Assembly (NCBI GenBank): GCA_030424645.1
Contig: JAUHWP010000013.1
Coordinates: forward strand, 1-41,711
Reading direction: 5' to 3'
Source: Alphaproteobacteria bacterium
GTDB taxonomy: Bacteria; Pseudomonadota; Alphaproteobacteria; Rhodobacterales; Rhodobacteraceae
DNA length: 41,711 nt
Made by a program: the position numbers and the translations under genes. Under the pieces are notes generated by a model. That model searched no databases and was not told the DNA's origin. It worked only from the letters and a program-made list of their open reading frames with translations. Below are positions 27,590-36,665 of this stretch, piece by piece. Numbering within the stretch: position 1 is the stretch's first letter; the number at the start of each line of letters is the position of its first letter.

Positions 27590-28023
27590 AACGCAGCCCT
27601 CCAGTTGAACCGAATATCCGGCAGGTGTTCGTCATTACCGGCCCCGTCGGTGCGAAATTCTTCAATGAACCCTTCCCGCCTATAGAACCGGCACGCCCCC
27701 TTATTCGCCTGAAAGGCAAAAAGTGAAAGCTGGGACCGGGCTGTCTTGGCCTCGTCCAGCAACGCCTTGCCAATGCCTTTGCCGCGTGCCGCGGGGGACA
27801 GGTAAAGCGCGTGCACCTCGGCCCCGTCACGCGACAGAAACCCGACCGTGCGCCCCCCGTCGCGCGCCACCATGGTCCAGCCACGGTCCACCAGCATCCG
27901 TGCGAAACACTTTTCGCTTGCCCTTGTATGGATGCGGGGCATCCATGGCGTGGCGGCAATCCAACCCGTCAGGATATTCGCGATGGCCGGGGCATCGGCA
28001 GGGCTTGCAGGCACGATCTTCAC
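27586..28023 (-). CDS. GNAT family N-acetyltransferase
   Basis: 145 aa from GTG 28023. The acetyl-CoA-binding motif A is ALYLSPAARGKGIGKALLDEA, and SLFAFQANKGACRFYRREGF is the C-terminal beta-bulge segment. Acceptor substrate unknown. The GTG overlaps the ycjX stop by 4 nt (GTGA), and the gene's own stop overlaps the ycjF start by 4 nt, so it sits coupled between two genes that are usually adjacent. A longer frame to 28146 would run 124 nt into ycjX and has no family-like residues. Confidence 0.88.
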   Translation of the reverse strand: MKIVPASPADAPAIANILTGWIAATPWMPRIHTRASEKCFARMLVDRGWTMVARDGGRTVGFLSRDGAEVHALYLSPAARGKGIGKALLDEAKTARSQLSLFAFQANKGACRFYRREGFIEEFRTDGAGNDEHLPDIRFNWRAAL

Positions 28024-29435
28024 AGCCGATCCCCGATCAGGAACTCGGCGGCCTTGTCCAGCCGGATATGGGGTGGCCCCTCGCCGGGTTTCAGCGAAAC
28101 GACCGCAGGCGCAAAGCGCATGACCTCGTAATCCGCGTCCAGCCATGCCTCGGCCCCTTTTCGGGCGGGCGACAGCAGACGCGCGGGGTCGTCAGGCAGG
28201 TCGCCTGGATAAAACGCGGCGGTCTTGCCGCTGTCCAGAAGCCGCCCGCGCACGCAGTCCAGCGTCTGACCGTCGTGCTCCATGCGCTCTTCAACCGTTG
28301 TGCGTAAGGCGGCGATGGACATGGCGGCGGTCTTGGCCCCGGCAAAATCCGCCCGGTCGCGCGCCTCGCGCAAGAGTGCCTCGGTGATCGCGGTCAGGCG
28401 CGGATGCTGGCTGTGGTGCAAATGATCGGCCTTGGTGGCGGCAAACAGGATCCGTTCGACCCGCCGCCCAAGAAAGATCGAGCTGAGAAACGCGTTTGCA
28501 CCGGGGCGGAAGGCGGTCAGTATCTCGGCCATGGCGCGGCGCAGATCCTCAAGCGCGGCGGGGCCGGAATGGATCGCGCCCAAGACATCGACCAGCACGA
28601 CCTGCCGGTCGATCCTGGCGAAGTGATCGCGGAAAAACGGTTTCACAACGCGGGATTTATAGGCTTCGAACCGCCGCTCCATCTCGCGCCACAGGCTTTT
28701 GCGCGGGGTCGAACCGGGTTGAAGGATGGGCGCGAAGGTCAGAACGGGGCTTCCCTCAAGATCGCCGGGCAACAGAAACCGGCCCGGTGTGCAATCGCTA
28801 TAGCCATCTTCGCGCGCGGCGGCCAGATAGGCGGCAAACCCGCCCGCAAGGCGCTTGGCCTCCATCTCGTCCAGCGGGGCGGCCCCGTCGACCCCCTGCA
28901 CCATGCCAAGATAGCTTGCCGCTTGTGGGCGATTTGCAATCCGTTCCAGCACTTGCGCCGCCCAATCGCGATAGCCGAGATCCAGCAGAGACAGGTCCAG
29001 AAGCCATTCGCCGGGATAATCCACGATGTCCAGATGCACCGTGCGCGGGCCACGCAACCCACCCAACAGGCCCGAGGGCTGCACCCGGAACGACAGGCGC
29101 AATTCCGATGTGGCACGGGTTGAATCCGGCCAGTGCGGTGTTGGCCCCGTCATCGCGGCCAGATGGGTTTCGAAATCGAAGCGTGGCACCGTGTCATCGG
29201 GCTGCGGTTGCAGGAACGCGGTCTGGATACGCCCGTCTGCGGCCGCCAGAAGCCCGGACATGCGCCCGCGGTTCATCAGGTTCGCCACAAGCGACGTGAT
29301 GAACACCGTCTTGCCTGCACGCGACAGGCCGGTGACACCCAGACGGATCACCGGTTCGAACAACGCCTCGCTTGTTGCGTCCCCGATTGCTTCGATCTGT
29401 CGGGTGATGCTGTCTGCGATATCGCCAAGCCCCAC
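28020..29435 (-). CDS. YcjX-like P-loop NTPase (DUF463)
   Basis: 471 aa. Walker [20 protein letters not shown] lies at about residues 34-52, followed by [20 protein letters not shown], which contains the D-x-x-G-like nucleotide-sensing element of this GTPase-like family. [12 protein letters not shown] and [17 protein letters not shown] (a T/N-K-x-D-like base-recognition motif, TKAD) are also visible. It belongs to the YcjX/DUF463 family, linked elsewhere to phage-shock and heat-shock regulons. First of the ycjX-GNAT-ycjF run and divergent from truA (133 nt). Confidence 0.92.
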   Translation of the reverse strand: MGLGDIADSITRQIEAIGDATSEALFEPVIRLGVTGLSRAGKTVFITSLVANLMNRGRMSGLLAAADGRIQTAFLQPQPDDTVPRFDFETHLAAMTGPTPHWPDSTRATSELRLSFRVQPSGLLGGLRGPRTVHLDIVDYPGEWLLDLSLLDLGYRDWAAQVLERIANRPQAASYLGMVQGVDGAAPLDEMEAKRLAGGFAAYLAAAREDGYSDCTPGRFLLPGDLEGSPVLTFAPILQPGSTPRKSLWREMERRFEAYKSRVVKPFFRDHFARIDRQVVLVDVLGAIHSGPAALEDLRRAMAEILTAFRPGANAFLSSIFLGRRVERILFAATKADHLHHSQHPRLTAITEALLREARDRADFAGAKTAAMSIAALRTTVEERMEHDGQTLDCVRGRLLDSGKTAAFYPGDLPDDPARLLSPARKGAEAWLDADYEVMRFAPAVVSLKPGEGPPHIRLDKAAEFLIGDRL

Positions 29436-29568
29436 GGGTGCCTCCGTCCTTCTCGTTCACCTGAACATATGTGCGCGGGCGGCTCTGTGCCAGAGGGGAG
29501 GTTTCAATGCGATCTCCCCTCCGCGTCACGTCTTGCCCGCTTCCCCGTCGCACGGTATGCGGAAAGCC

Positions 29569-30336
29569 ATGCCCAGATTTGCATTGAAGATCGAATACCA
29601 CGGGGCCGGGTTCGCCGGCTGGCAACGCCAGAAAGAGCATCCTTCGGTGCAAGGCGCGGTTGAGTCTGCATTGGCCAGGCTTGAACCGGGCGATCACACC
29701 ATCGCAGCGGCGGGGCGAACCGATGCAGGCGTGCACGGGCTGGCACAGGTGGCCCATTGCGATCTGATCAAGGCGTGGGAACCGTTTCGCCTGTCCGAGG
29801 CGCTGAATTATCATCTGAAGGATCAACGGGTCGCGATTGTCGGCTGCGCACAGGTGGCCGACGACTTTCATGCCCGCTTCTCGGCGCTTGAGCGGCGGTA
29901 TCTGTTCCGTATGATCAGCCGCCGCGCGCCCCTGACCCACGATCGGGGTCTGGTATGGCACATCAAGCACAAGCTGGATGCAAAGGCCATGCAGGCCGGG
30001 GCAGACCGCTTGTTGGGGCGCCATGATTTTACAACTTTCCGGTCGTCGATCTGTCAGGCCGACAGCCCCGTCAAGACGCTGGACGAATTTCGGGTCGAGG
30101 AGATCGCAATCCCGAACGGCACCGAATACCGCTTTCACGTCCGCGCCCGATCATTCCTGCACAATCAGGTGCGCAGCTTCGTTGGAACGCTGGAACGGGT
30201 GGGCGCGGGGGCCTGGACGCCCGATGATGTCAGCCGCGCCCTTGCCGCGCGCGACCGGGCGGCCTGTGGCCCCGTGTGCCCCCCGGACGGGCTGTATCTG
30301 GCGGGGGTCTCTTACCCCGAAGATCCGTTTGCCTGA
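29569..30336 (+). CDS. truA: tRNA pseudouridine(38-40) synthase
   Basis: Isomerises uridines 38-40 of the anticodon arm. 255 aa. The N-terminal [19 protein letters not shown] is typical of TruA; the catalytic Asp52 is in [31 protein letters not shown] and [19 protein letters not shown] are conserved tRNA-contact segments. The ATG at 29569 is chosen because the family alignment begins here; the same frame is open for another 181 codons upstream, but that stretch is antisense to ycjX. It is followed by a 136-nt gap without a gene. Confidence 0.96.
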   Translation: MPRFALKIEYHGAGFAGWQRQKEHPSVQGAVESALARLEPGDHTIAAAGRTDAGVHGLAQVAHCDLIKAWEPFRLSEALNYHLKDQRVAIVGCAQVADDFHARFSALERRYLFRMISRRAPLTHDRGLVWHIKHKLDAKAMQAGADRLLGRHDFTTFRSSICQADSPVKTLDEFRVEEIAIPNGTEYRFHVRARSFLHNQVRSFVGTLERVGAGAWTPDDVSRALAARDRAACGPVCPPDGLYLAGVSYPEDPFA

Positions 30337-30472
30337 GGTGCAGATCACGTGCCCGCGGACCTCTGGCAGATCCATCCGGGCAGGTTTCTGACGCACGCAC
30401 TCCGTGTTTCCCCTTATCCTATCGCGGGTATTCGCCTAACCTCGACCCAGATTTCATCTGGGAGGTATTGAT

Positions 30473-31333
30473 ATGAGTCTTGTAGGAACGCTGGCGAAAA
30501 TTGCCCTTGGCGCTGCCATCGCCAAGGGGGTGTCAAGCATGGGCCGGGGTGGCGCGCGCCAACGCCCCGCATCCGATCCGGGCAGCGGCAGCATATTTGG
30601 CAGCGATCATTCCCCCGGTGGTGGTCTGGGCGATTTGTTGGGCGGCCTGTCCGGCGGGGCGCCAACGACCGCCCAAAGCTCGGGTGGCGGGTTGTCCGAT
30701 ATGCTCGGAAACATCCTGCAGGCTGGCGGCGGGGCGCAACAATCAGGTCGGCAACCCGCCAATCCGGGGGGTGATCTGATGGACATGTTGGGCGGCATGT
30801 TGGGTGGCTCACGGGCAGGCGGTGCTGCACAGGGCGGCCTGGGGGGCTTGCTGGAAAGCCTGTCAGGCGGCGGCGCCCAAGGGGCGGGCCCCGCAGCCCC
30901 TGCACCGGGTTCACTGGGTGACATGCTGAACGACGCGTTCCAGCATGGTGGCGCACCGCAGGCCACCCCGACACAGGAACAGGAAGATCAGGCTGCCGTG
31001 CTGCTGCGCGCCATCGTCCAGGCCGCCAAATGTGACGGCCGCGTCGACGACGCCGAAAAAAAGGCGCTGATCGAGCATATGGGGGACATGACCCAAGACG
31101 AGGTTGACGTGGTAAACGACGCCTTCCGCCGCCCGGTCAGCGTCGAGGGGCTGGTCCGCGACGTGCCACGCGGGATGGAAGCCCAGGTCTATGCGATGTC
31201 GCTGGTCGGTCTGGACCTCGACAGTCAGGCCGAGGCGAAATACCTGCATGAACTGGGCCAGGCCCTGGGCATCGACGCCCGAACTGCCAACGCAATTCAC
31301 CAGCGGATGGGCGAGCCTGCGCTTTACGGCTAA
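30473..31333 (+). CDS. DUF533/TerB-like protein with Gly-rich repeat region
   Basis: 286 aa. The first 160 residues are low-complexity, rich in Gly, Ser, Gln and Ala, with a recurring unit of the type G-x-L-x-D-M/L-L-G-x-x-x-G-G (GGLGDLLGGLSGG, GGLSDMLGNIL, GDLMDMLGGMLGG, GGLGGLLESLSGG, GSLGDMLNDAF). The C-terminal ~120 residues form a TerB/DUF533-like helical domain (AIVQAAKCDGRVDDAEKKAL, LHELGQALGIDARTANAIH). An Asp-containing CDGRVDDAE segment matches the TerB metal-site region. ATG 30473 has GGGAGG 8 nt upstream. Similar to E. coli YebE; function unknown. Confidence 0.88.
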   Translation: MSLVGTLAKIALGAAIAKGVSSMGRGGARQRPASDPGSGSIFGSDHSPGGGLGDLLGGLSGGAPTTAQSSGGGLSDMLGNILQAGGGAQQSGRQPANPGGDLMDMLGGMLGGSRAGGAAQGGLGGLLESLSGGGAQGAGPAAPAPGSLGDMLNDAFQHGGAPQATPTQEQEDQAAVLLRAIVQAAKCDGRVDDAEKKALIEHMGDMTQDEVDVVNDAFRRPVSVEGLVRDVPRGMEAQVYAMSLVGLDLDSQAEAKYLHELGQALGIDARTANAIHQRMGEPALYG

Positions 31334-31355
31334 GACCGCCAAGCACGGCAGACAC

Positions 31356-31394
31356 AGGCGGAAAGGGTATGCTTCACGCTATGCCCTTTCGCCT
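31356..31394. terminator. Hairpin between convergent genes
   Basis: Arms AGGCGGAAAGGG (31356-31367) and CCCTTTCGCCT (31384-31394) pair over 11 bp with one bulged G. The hairpin lies between the DUF533 gene stop and the decarboxylase stop. There is no T-run, so this is a probable bidirectional terminator at best. Confidence 0.5.
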
Positions 31395-31411
31395 GCCACC
31401 TGCGTGCGGCT

Positions 31412-32866
31412 TCAGGTCAAAGACCCGCTTTCAGCCAGCGCCTTCACATCCTGAACCGCCGCATGGATGTGGCGGTCACGCGTCCGGTGATTGGTAAACG
31501 CCGCCCGCAAACAGGTGATCCCGTTCACATGGGTCGTTGAAAAGACCGCCCTGCGGTCGAGTTGCAGCTTGATGGCGATCTGACTGTTCTGGGCGGATTG
31601 CTCCTGCGCGGGCAGGTCGGGGCTGGCCGTGAAGACGCAGATATTCGACACGACCGGCGCGACCAGCGCCATCCCATGCGCCTCGACCAGATCCGCCAGC
31701 AACGCCGCCTGTTCACAGTTGCGCGTGATCGAGGCCGAAAACGCCTCTTCCCCGAACATTTCCAGCGCGCACCAGACCTTCAGCGCCCGGTTGCCCCGTG
31801 ACAGGTCGATGCCATAGTCGCAGAACCAGCGGTCGCCGCCCGACAACCCGCTTTCGAACCCTTCCAGATAGGGGGGGCGCACGGCGAAAGCGGCGCGGTG
31901 ATCGGCCTCGTTCGCGATCAGGGCCAGGCCGCAATCATACCCGACATACATCCATTTGTGGAAATCCATCGCAATGCTGTCGGCCCGCTCGATCCCGTCG
32001 CTCAGACTGCGCCAGGGATCATCCGCCAGCCGCGTCCACGCCCCAAAAGCGCCGTCGACATGCAGCCAGATATCCTGCGCTTTCGCGACATCGGCCAGGG
32101 CGTTCAGGTCATCGAAACTGCCGACATCCACGGACCCGGCCGTTCCGACGATTGCCAGGGGCAGAAAGCCGTCGGCGCGGTCCTGTGCGATTTGCTGCGA
32201 CAGCGCCAGAACATCCATCTTGCCATGATCCGTCGGGATCAGGCGCAGCGCATTGTGGCCAAGGCCCAGCAACTCGACCGCTTTGCGCGTGGCGTTGTGC
32301 ACGCCGTTTCCGGCATAGACCGTCAGCTTCGCTTGCGACCCCTCGGCCCGCAGGTTCGGAATGGCACGGACCTTTGCCGCCTGCAACGACAGCACCGTGG
32401 CCTGCGATGTTCCGGTGACCAGCACACCGCTTGCCTCGGGGCCCATGCCCATCTTGCGCCGCGCCCAGTCGATAACCGCCCATTCCATCGCGTTGGCCCC
32501 ATGATGGCGCCCGCCGACATTCGAATTCATGACCGCCCCGGCAAGCCCCGCCATCAGGTCGGACGGCAAACCGCTGCCCTGAACCCAGCCCCAGAACTGC
32601 GGATGGGTGTTGCCACTGTGATAAGGCATCACCTGTTCGGTCAGGCGCGCGACCAGATCGCCGCCCTGCCCGATGGCGTAGGTTTCAGACAGGTCATCGG
32701 GCGGCACCTGCCATGGGTGACTTTCGGCAGCACACATCCGATCAAGGCAGCGATCAAGAAAATCGTGCATCTGCTCGCGAAACTGGGGCCAATCCGGTGG
32801 GTTAAGGTGCCCATCGGGGTCGATGTCGACAGGCGCGATACCTTTGATATTCATCTGTTCCGTCAC
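31412..32866 (-). CDS. PLP-dependent group II decarboxylase (aromatic-amino-acid decarboxylase family)
   Basis: About 484 aa. Family traits are HPQFWGWVQGSGLPSDLMA, the cofactor-stacking region GVLVTGTSQATVLSL, the cofactor Asp in WLHVDGAFGAW, and the PLP Lys in AMDFHKWMYVGYDCGLALI (about residue 304). Substrates of this family include aromatic amino acids, glutamate and diaminobutyrate; sequence alone does not tell which. GTG 32866 is chosen because AAGGA lies 8 nt upstream; a TTG at 32881 and an ATG at 32854 are alternatives. It is divergent from parE across a short AT-rich gap. Confidence 0.85.
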   Translation of the reverse strand: MTEQMNIKGIAPVDIDPDGHLNPPDWPQFREQMHDFLDRCLDRMCAAESHPWQVPPDDLSETYAIGQGGDLVARLTEQVMPYHSGNTHPQFWGWVQGSGLPSDLMAGLAGAVMNSNVGGRHHGANAMEWAVIDWARRKMGMGPEASGVLVTGTSQATVLSLQAAKVRAIPNLRAEGSQAKLTVYAGNGVHNATRKAVELLGLGHNALRLIPTDHGKMDVLALSQQIAQDRADGFLPLAIVGTAGSVDVGSFDDLNALADVAKAQDIWLHVDGAFGAWTRLADDPWRSLSDGIERADSIAMDFHKWMYVGYDCGLALIANEADHRAAFAVRPPYLEGFESGLSGGDRWFCDYGIDLSRGNRALKVWCALEMFGEEAFSASITRNCEQAALLADLVEAHGMALVAPVVSNICVFTASPDLPAQEQSAQNSQIAIKLQLDRRAVFSTTHVNGITCLRAAFTNHRTRDRHIHAAVQDVKALAESGSLT

Positions 32867-33005
32867 GATCAGGTCCTTCAAAATAACTTAGCAAAAAAAG
32901 GTCTTTTAATACAATCAAGGCGCATACCCGCCCTTTTCCCGGTCGGGTCGCTCTGTCATACTACACCAAATCGCAAAGCAAAGCAGCATGCAGGGCAAAA
33001 AATCT

Positions 33006-34964
33006 ATGAGCAACGATCTTTTGGCTGATCAGGGCCACGATACCTATGACGCATCCTCGATCGAGGTGCTGGAGGGGTTGGAGCCTGTTCGCCAGCGGCC
33101 CGGCATGTATATCGGCGGCACCGACGAACGCGCGCTGCACCACATGGTGGCGGAAATCCTTGATAACTCGATGGACGAAGCCGTTGCGGGCCACGCCAAC
33201 CGGATCGAGGTTGAGCTGCACGCCGATTACGCCGTCACCATCCGCGACAACGGGCGCGGCATCCCGATTGATCCGCACCCCAAGTTCCCCGACAAATCGG
33301 CGCTGGAGGTCATCTTGTGCACCCTGCACGCGGGCGGCAAGTTTTCCGGCAAGGCCTATCAGACCTCCGGTGGTCTGCATGGGGTCGGCTCATCCGTGGT
33401 GAACGCCCTGTCGGATTCGATGGTGGTGCAGGTCGCCAAGAACAAGGAGCTGTTTGAACAACGCTTCTCACGCGGCATCCCGCTTGGCCCGGTCGAAAAG
33501 ATCGGCGCTGCCCCCAACCGGCGCGGCACCGACGTGACCTTTCACGCGGATGAAGAGATTTTCGGCCATCACCGGTTCAAACCAAAGCGGCTGTTCACCA
33601 TGGTGCGGTCCAAGGCTTACCTGTTCTCGGGCGTCGAAATTCGCTGGAAGTCGCATATCGACGACGGCGAAACCCCGGCAGAGGCCACATTCCACTTTCC
33701 CGGCGGCCTGTCCGATTACCTGAAGGAAACGCTGGGCGGCGCGTCGGTCTATGCCGATCAACCCTTCGCCGGAAAGGTTCAGTTCCGCGAACGCTTCAAC
33801 GAACCCGGTTATGTCGAATGGGCGATCAACTGGACGCCGTCGCGTGACGGCTACATCCAGTCCTATTGTAACACCGTGCCGACGCCCGAGGGCGGCACCC
33901 ATGTCACCGGTTTCTGGGCCGCGATCCTGAAAGGCATCAAGGCGTATGGCGAGCTGGTGGGCAACAAGAAGGCCGCCAATATCACCCGCGACGACCTGAT
34001 GACGGGCGGTTGCGCGCTGGTGTCCTGCTTCATCGCCGATCCGTCTTTCGTCGGGCAAACCAAGGACCGGCTGTCGACCGAAAGTGCGAACAAGATGGTC
34101 GAACAATCGGTGCGCGACCATTTCGACAACTGGCTTGCGGCAGACACGAAATCCGCTGGCGCGATCCTTGATTTCCTTGTGCTTCGGGCCGAAGAACGCC
34201 TGCGCCGCAAGCAGGAAAAGGAAACCGCCCGCAAGACCGCCACCAAGAAGCTGCGCCTGCCTGGCAAGCTGGTCGATTGCTCCGCCACCAACCGCGAAGG
34301 GACCGAGTTGTTCATTGTCGAGGGCGACAGCGCCGGCGGCTCGGCCAAGATGGCGCGGGATCGCAAGACGCAGGCGCTGCTGCCCCTGCGCGGCAAGATC
34401 CTGAACGTGTTGGGGGCGGCGTCCTCGAAACTGGGCACCAATGCGGAAATCAGCGACCTGACACAGGCGCTGGGGGTCGGCCTTGGCACCAAGTTCAACG
34501 TCGATGACCTGCGCTATGACAAGGTCATCATCATGACCGACGCCGACGTGGACGGCGCGCATATCGCGTCGCTTCTGATGACGTTCTTCTTCACCCAGAT
34601 GCGCCCGATGATCGACGCAGGCCACCTTTATCTGGCCTGCCCGCCGCTGTTTCGCCTGACCCAAGGCGCCAAACGGGTTTACTGCATCGACGAGGCCGAA
34701 CGCGACGCGTGGCTTGAGAAGGGGCTGGGCGGCAAAGGCAAGATCGACGTCAGCCGCTTCAAGGGTCTGGGCGAGATGGACGCGAAAGACCTGAAAGAAA
34801 CCACGATGGACCCGGCCTCACGAACGCTCATCCGCGTCACGATTGACGAGGACGAACCGGGTGAAACGGCAGCGTTGGTCGAGCAGTTGATGGGCAAAAA
34901 ACCCGAGCTTCGGTTCCAGTATATTCAGGAGAACGCGAAGTTCGTGGAGGAGTTGGATGTTTGA
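33006..34964 (+). CDS. parE: DNA topoisomerase IV subunit B
   Basis: ATPase subunit of topoisomerase IV, which with ParC unlinks replicated chromosomes. About 652 aa, near ParE and clearly shorter than alphaproteobacterial GyrB. GHKL ATPase motifs are VAEILDNSMDEAVAGHA, IRDNGRGIP and GGLHGVGSSVVNALS. The Toprim motifs are FIVEGDSAGGSAKMARDR and MTDADVDGAHIASLL. The opening YDASSIEVLEGLEPVRQRP and PGMYIGGTDERALHHM are ParE-type. The start is uncertain: ATG 33006 (MSNDLLADQ) is given, and ATG 32988 adds six residues. parC is not in the window. Confidence 0.93.
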   Translation: MSNDLLADQGHDTYDASSIEVLEGLEPVRQRPGMYIGGTDERALHHMVAEILDNSMDEAVAGHANRIEVELHADYAVTIRDNGRGIPIDPHPKFPDKSALEVILCTLHAGGKFSGKAYQTSGGLHGVGSSVVNALSDSMVVQVAKNKELFEQRFSRGIPLGPVEKIGAAPNRRGTDVTFHADEEIFGHHRFKPKRLFTMVRSKAYLFSGVEIRWKSHIDDGETPAEATFHFPGGLSDYLKETLGGASVYADQPFAGKVQFRERFNEPGYVEWAINWTPSRDGYIQSYCNTVPTPEGGTHVTGFWAAILKGIKAYGELVGNKKAANITRDDLMTGGCALVSCFIADPSFVGQTKDRLSTESANKMVEQSVRDHFDNWLAADTKSAGAILDFLVLRAEERLRRKQEKETARKTATKKLRLPGKLVDCSATNREGTELFIVEGDSAGGSAKMARDRKTQALLPLRGKILNVLGAASSKLGTNAEISDLTQALGVGLGTKFNVDDLRYDKVIIMTDADVDGAHIASLLMTFFFTQMRPMIDAGHLYLACPPLFRLTQGAKRVYCIDEAERDAWLEKGLGGKGKIDVSRFKGLGEMDAKDLKETTMDPASRTLIRVTIDEDEPGETAALVEQLMGKKPELRFQYIQENAKFVEELDV

Positions 34965-34988
34965 GGGGTAACTTCTCGAGGAATAACT

Positions 34989-35279
34989 ATGGATAACCCA
35001 TTTGGACCCACCAAACTAACGTGGCTCTGGGCACTACTTTTCACTATCGCATATTTTGTGGGATTCGGATTGTGGTTGGAGTTATTGCTACTTGTGCTGG
35101 CGTGGTCTTCAATTATCGGCAGCATAATTTTATTATCTGAGTTTGTAGGTGTTAGCGGAACCGCTGCGATTGCCTTACTGGTTCTTAGCCTTTTCGCTAC
35201 CTTAGCGGTAACGATCATACTTGCTTACCGAGGACAAAACCGTCGCGCAGAAAACTGGCGTCGCAAGCCCTATAGTTAA
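34989..35279 (+). CDS. Small three-helix membrane protein, AT-richer than its neighbours
   Basis: 96 aa with three hydrophobic segments (WLWALLFTIAYFVGFGLWL, LLLVLAWSSIIGSIILL, IALLVLSLFATLAVTII) and a short basic C-terminus (RGQNRRAENWRRKPYS). GAGGAA lies 5 nt before the ATG, and the gene begins 24 nt after the parE stop. Codon use is clearly AT-shifted (many TTA, ATA and ACT codons) compared with parE, suggesting recent acquisition. I recognise no family. A repeat-rich gap follows. Confidence 0.7.
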   Translation: MDNPFGPTKLTWLWALLFTIAYFVGFGLWLELLLLVLAWSSIIGSIILLSEFVGVSGTAAIALLVLSLFATLAVTIILAYRGQNRRAENWRRKPYS

Positions 35280-35297
35280 ACCCCGTCCAAGTGGAGA

Positions 35298-35442
35298 GGG
35301 CAGCGCCCGACCCTGGGTGGGCGCTCACTTCCTTCTCGTGAGGCACCCGCTCACAACCACCGCACCGGCTCAGCATTTTTATACGTCGCAAAAGCGCCCT
35401 CCCGTGGGGAGGGTCGGGCGCTGCCCGGTCTATCGACCGGGC
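35298..35442. repeat. Inverted-repeat cluster after the small membrane-protein gene
   Basis: A 17-bp perfect inverted repeat (35298-35314 and 35410-35426, core GGGCAGCGCCCGACCCT) encloses about 95 nt. Two local hairpins overlap its right side: CCCTCCC/GGGAGGG around GTG, and an 8-bp stem GCCCGGTC/GACCGGGC with a TATC loop (35423-35442). It lies between the convergent small membrane-protein and cytochrome genes; GC-rich arms of this type are common intergenic elements in Rhodobacterales. Confidence 0.7.
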
Positions 35443-35461
35443 GAAGGGGTGGCGTCAGGTC

Positions 35462-35881
35462 CTACCCCTGCACGCTCTCCAAATACTCCGCCAGCCTTAC
35501 CAATGCCCCCGGCGTCGGCGTTTGCACGCCTTTTTCGTCCACCCAGACCTCCATTTCGCTTTCCAGATAGGCGCCAAACTCGGGCATCGGGCCGCGGTGG
35601 GTGCCTTGGGCATAGCCGTCGATGGTGGACATGACGTATCGCGCGGGGAACTTGCCGCCGTGGCGGGCGGTCAGGGTGGTCAGGTCGGGGGCGTCGGCCA
35701 TCGCGCCGCCCTTGGCGTCTGCCCCATGGCACAGGGCGCAATTCTCGGCAAAGATCTGCGCGCCGGTCTCGTCCGTCACGTCGATCTGGTTGGACCTGGC
35801 CGGGAAAATCCCGTCCTGCTCGCACGCGGCAAGGGTCAGGGTCAGGGTCAGGGCGGGGATGATCAGGGCGGTGCGCAGCAT
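35462..35881 (-). CDS. Class I c-type cytochrome lipoprotein
   Basis: 139 aa. The signal peptide ends in a lipobox (LAAC, Cys20), so it is probably lipid-anchored and periplasmic. A single haem site is CALCHG (Cys48, Cys51, His52), with a likely sixth ligand Met99 in HRGPMPEFGAYL. The hydrophobic part of the signal peptide is coded by a GGGTCA hexanucleotide repeat (Thr-Leu repeats). It is separate from lolD by 91 nt on the same strand. The electron partner is unknown; no oxidase or dehydrogenase gene is near. Confidence 0.88.
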   Translation of the reverse strand: MLRTALIIPALTLTLTLAACEQDGIFPARSNQIDVTDETGAQIFAENCALCHGADAKGGAMADAPDLTTLTARHGGKFPARYVMSTIDGYAQGTHRGPMPEFGAYLESEMEVWVDEKGVQTPTPGALVRLAEYLESVQG

Positions 35882-35972
35882 GGAACCTCGCTTGCGTTTG
35901 GGGGTCGGGAACAGAGTATCACGCGCGGGTCTGCGTTCAACCGGAAGGTGGCGGGGCGGCGGCGATTTGCGC

Positions 35973-36665
35973 TTACGCGCCCGCGCCTTGCACGATCACG
36001 CCCGCATCCAGCCTGAGCGTTCGATCCATCCGCCCGGCAAGCTCAAGGTTATGGGTGGCGATCAGGGCCGACAGGCCGGTGTCGCGCACCAGTTCCATCA
36101 GCGCGGCAAAGACCGTGTCGGCGGTGTCCGGGTCAAGATTGCCGGTGGGTTCGTCCGCCAGCAAAAGCGCGGGACGGTTGGCCAGCGCCCGGCAGAAGGC
36201 AACACGTTGCTGTTCGCCGCCCGACAATTCCGCAGGCCGGTGGGTCGCGCGGACATCGACGCCCACCCGCGCCATCAGCTCCATCGCGTGGTCGCGGGCC
36301 GGTTTGTCGCCAATCCCGTTGGCCAGTTGCGGCAGGACGATGTTTTCCAGCGCGGTGAACTCCGGCAGCAGGTGGTGGAACTGATAGATGAACCCCACCT
36401 CGTTCCGGCGGGCGGCAGTGCGTCTGCGGTCCGACAGCGCGCCCATGTCCTGCCCGTTGATCGCCACCTGCCCCGCATCGGCGGTGTCCAGAAGGCCCGC
36501 GATGTGCAGAAGCGTCGATTTGCCGGACCCCGAGGGCGCGACCAGCGCCACGACCTCGCCCCGCGCGATCTGAAGGTCGGCACCACGCAGCACGCGGATT
36601 TCGCCGGGTGTGCCTTCGTTATAGGTCTTTTCGATGCCCGACAGGTGCAGAACGGGGTTATTCAT
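35973..36665 (-). CDS. lolD: Lipoprotein-releasing system ATP-binding protein LolD
   Basis: ATPase that powers release of outer-membrane lipoproteins from the inner membrane to LolA. 230 aa. Walker A is [18 protein letters not shown]-loop [15 protein letters not shown], signature [15 protein letters not shown], Walker [13 protein letters not shown], and H-loop [29 protein letters not shown] is typical of LolD. Its start overlaps the permease stop by 8 nt. Confidence 0.95.
   Translation of the reverse strand: MNNPVLHLSGIEKTYNEGTPGEIRVLRGADLQIARGEVVALVAPSGSGKSTLLHIAGLLDTADAGQVAINGQDMGALSDRRRTAARRNEVGFIYQFHHLLPEFTALENIVLPQLANGIGDKPARDHAMELMARVGVDVRATHRPAELSGGEQQRVAFCRALANRPALLLADEPTGNLDPDTADTVFAALMELVRDTGLSALIATHNLELAGRMDRTLRLDAGVIVQGAGA

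Noticed and set aside
29026-29568. Upstream extension of truA by 181 codons
   Set aside because: Overlaps ycjX on the other strand and has no family likeness; TruA begins at 29569.
33468-34664. 398-codon minus-strand frame opposite parE
   Set aside because: Antisense to the conserved ParE ATPase and Toprim domains, no recognisable domain.
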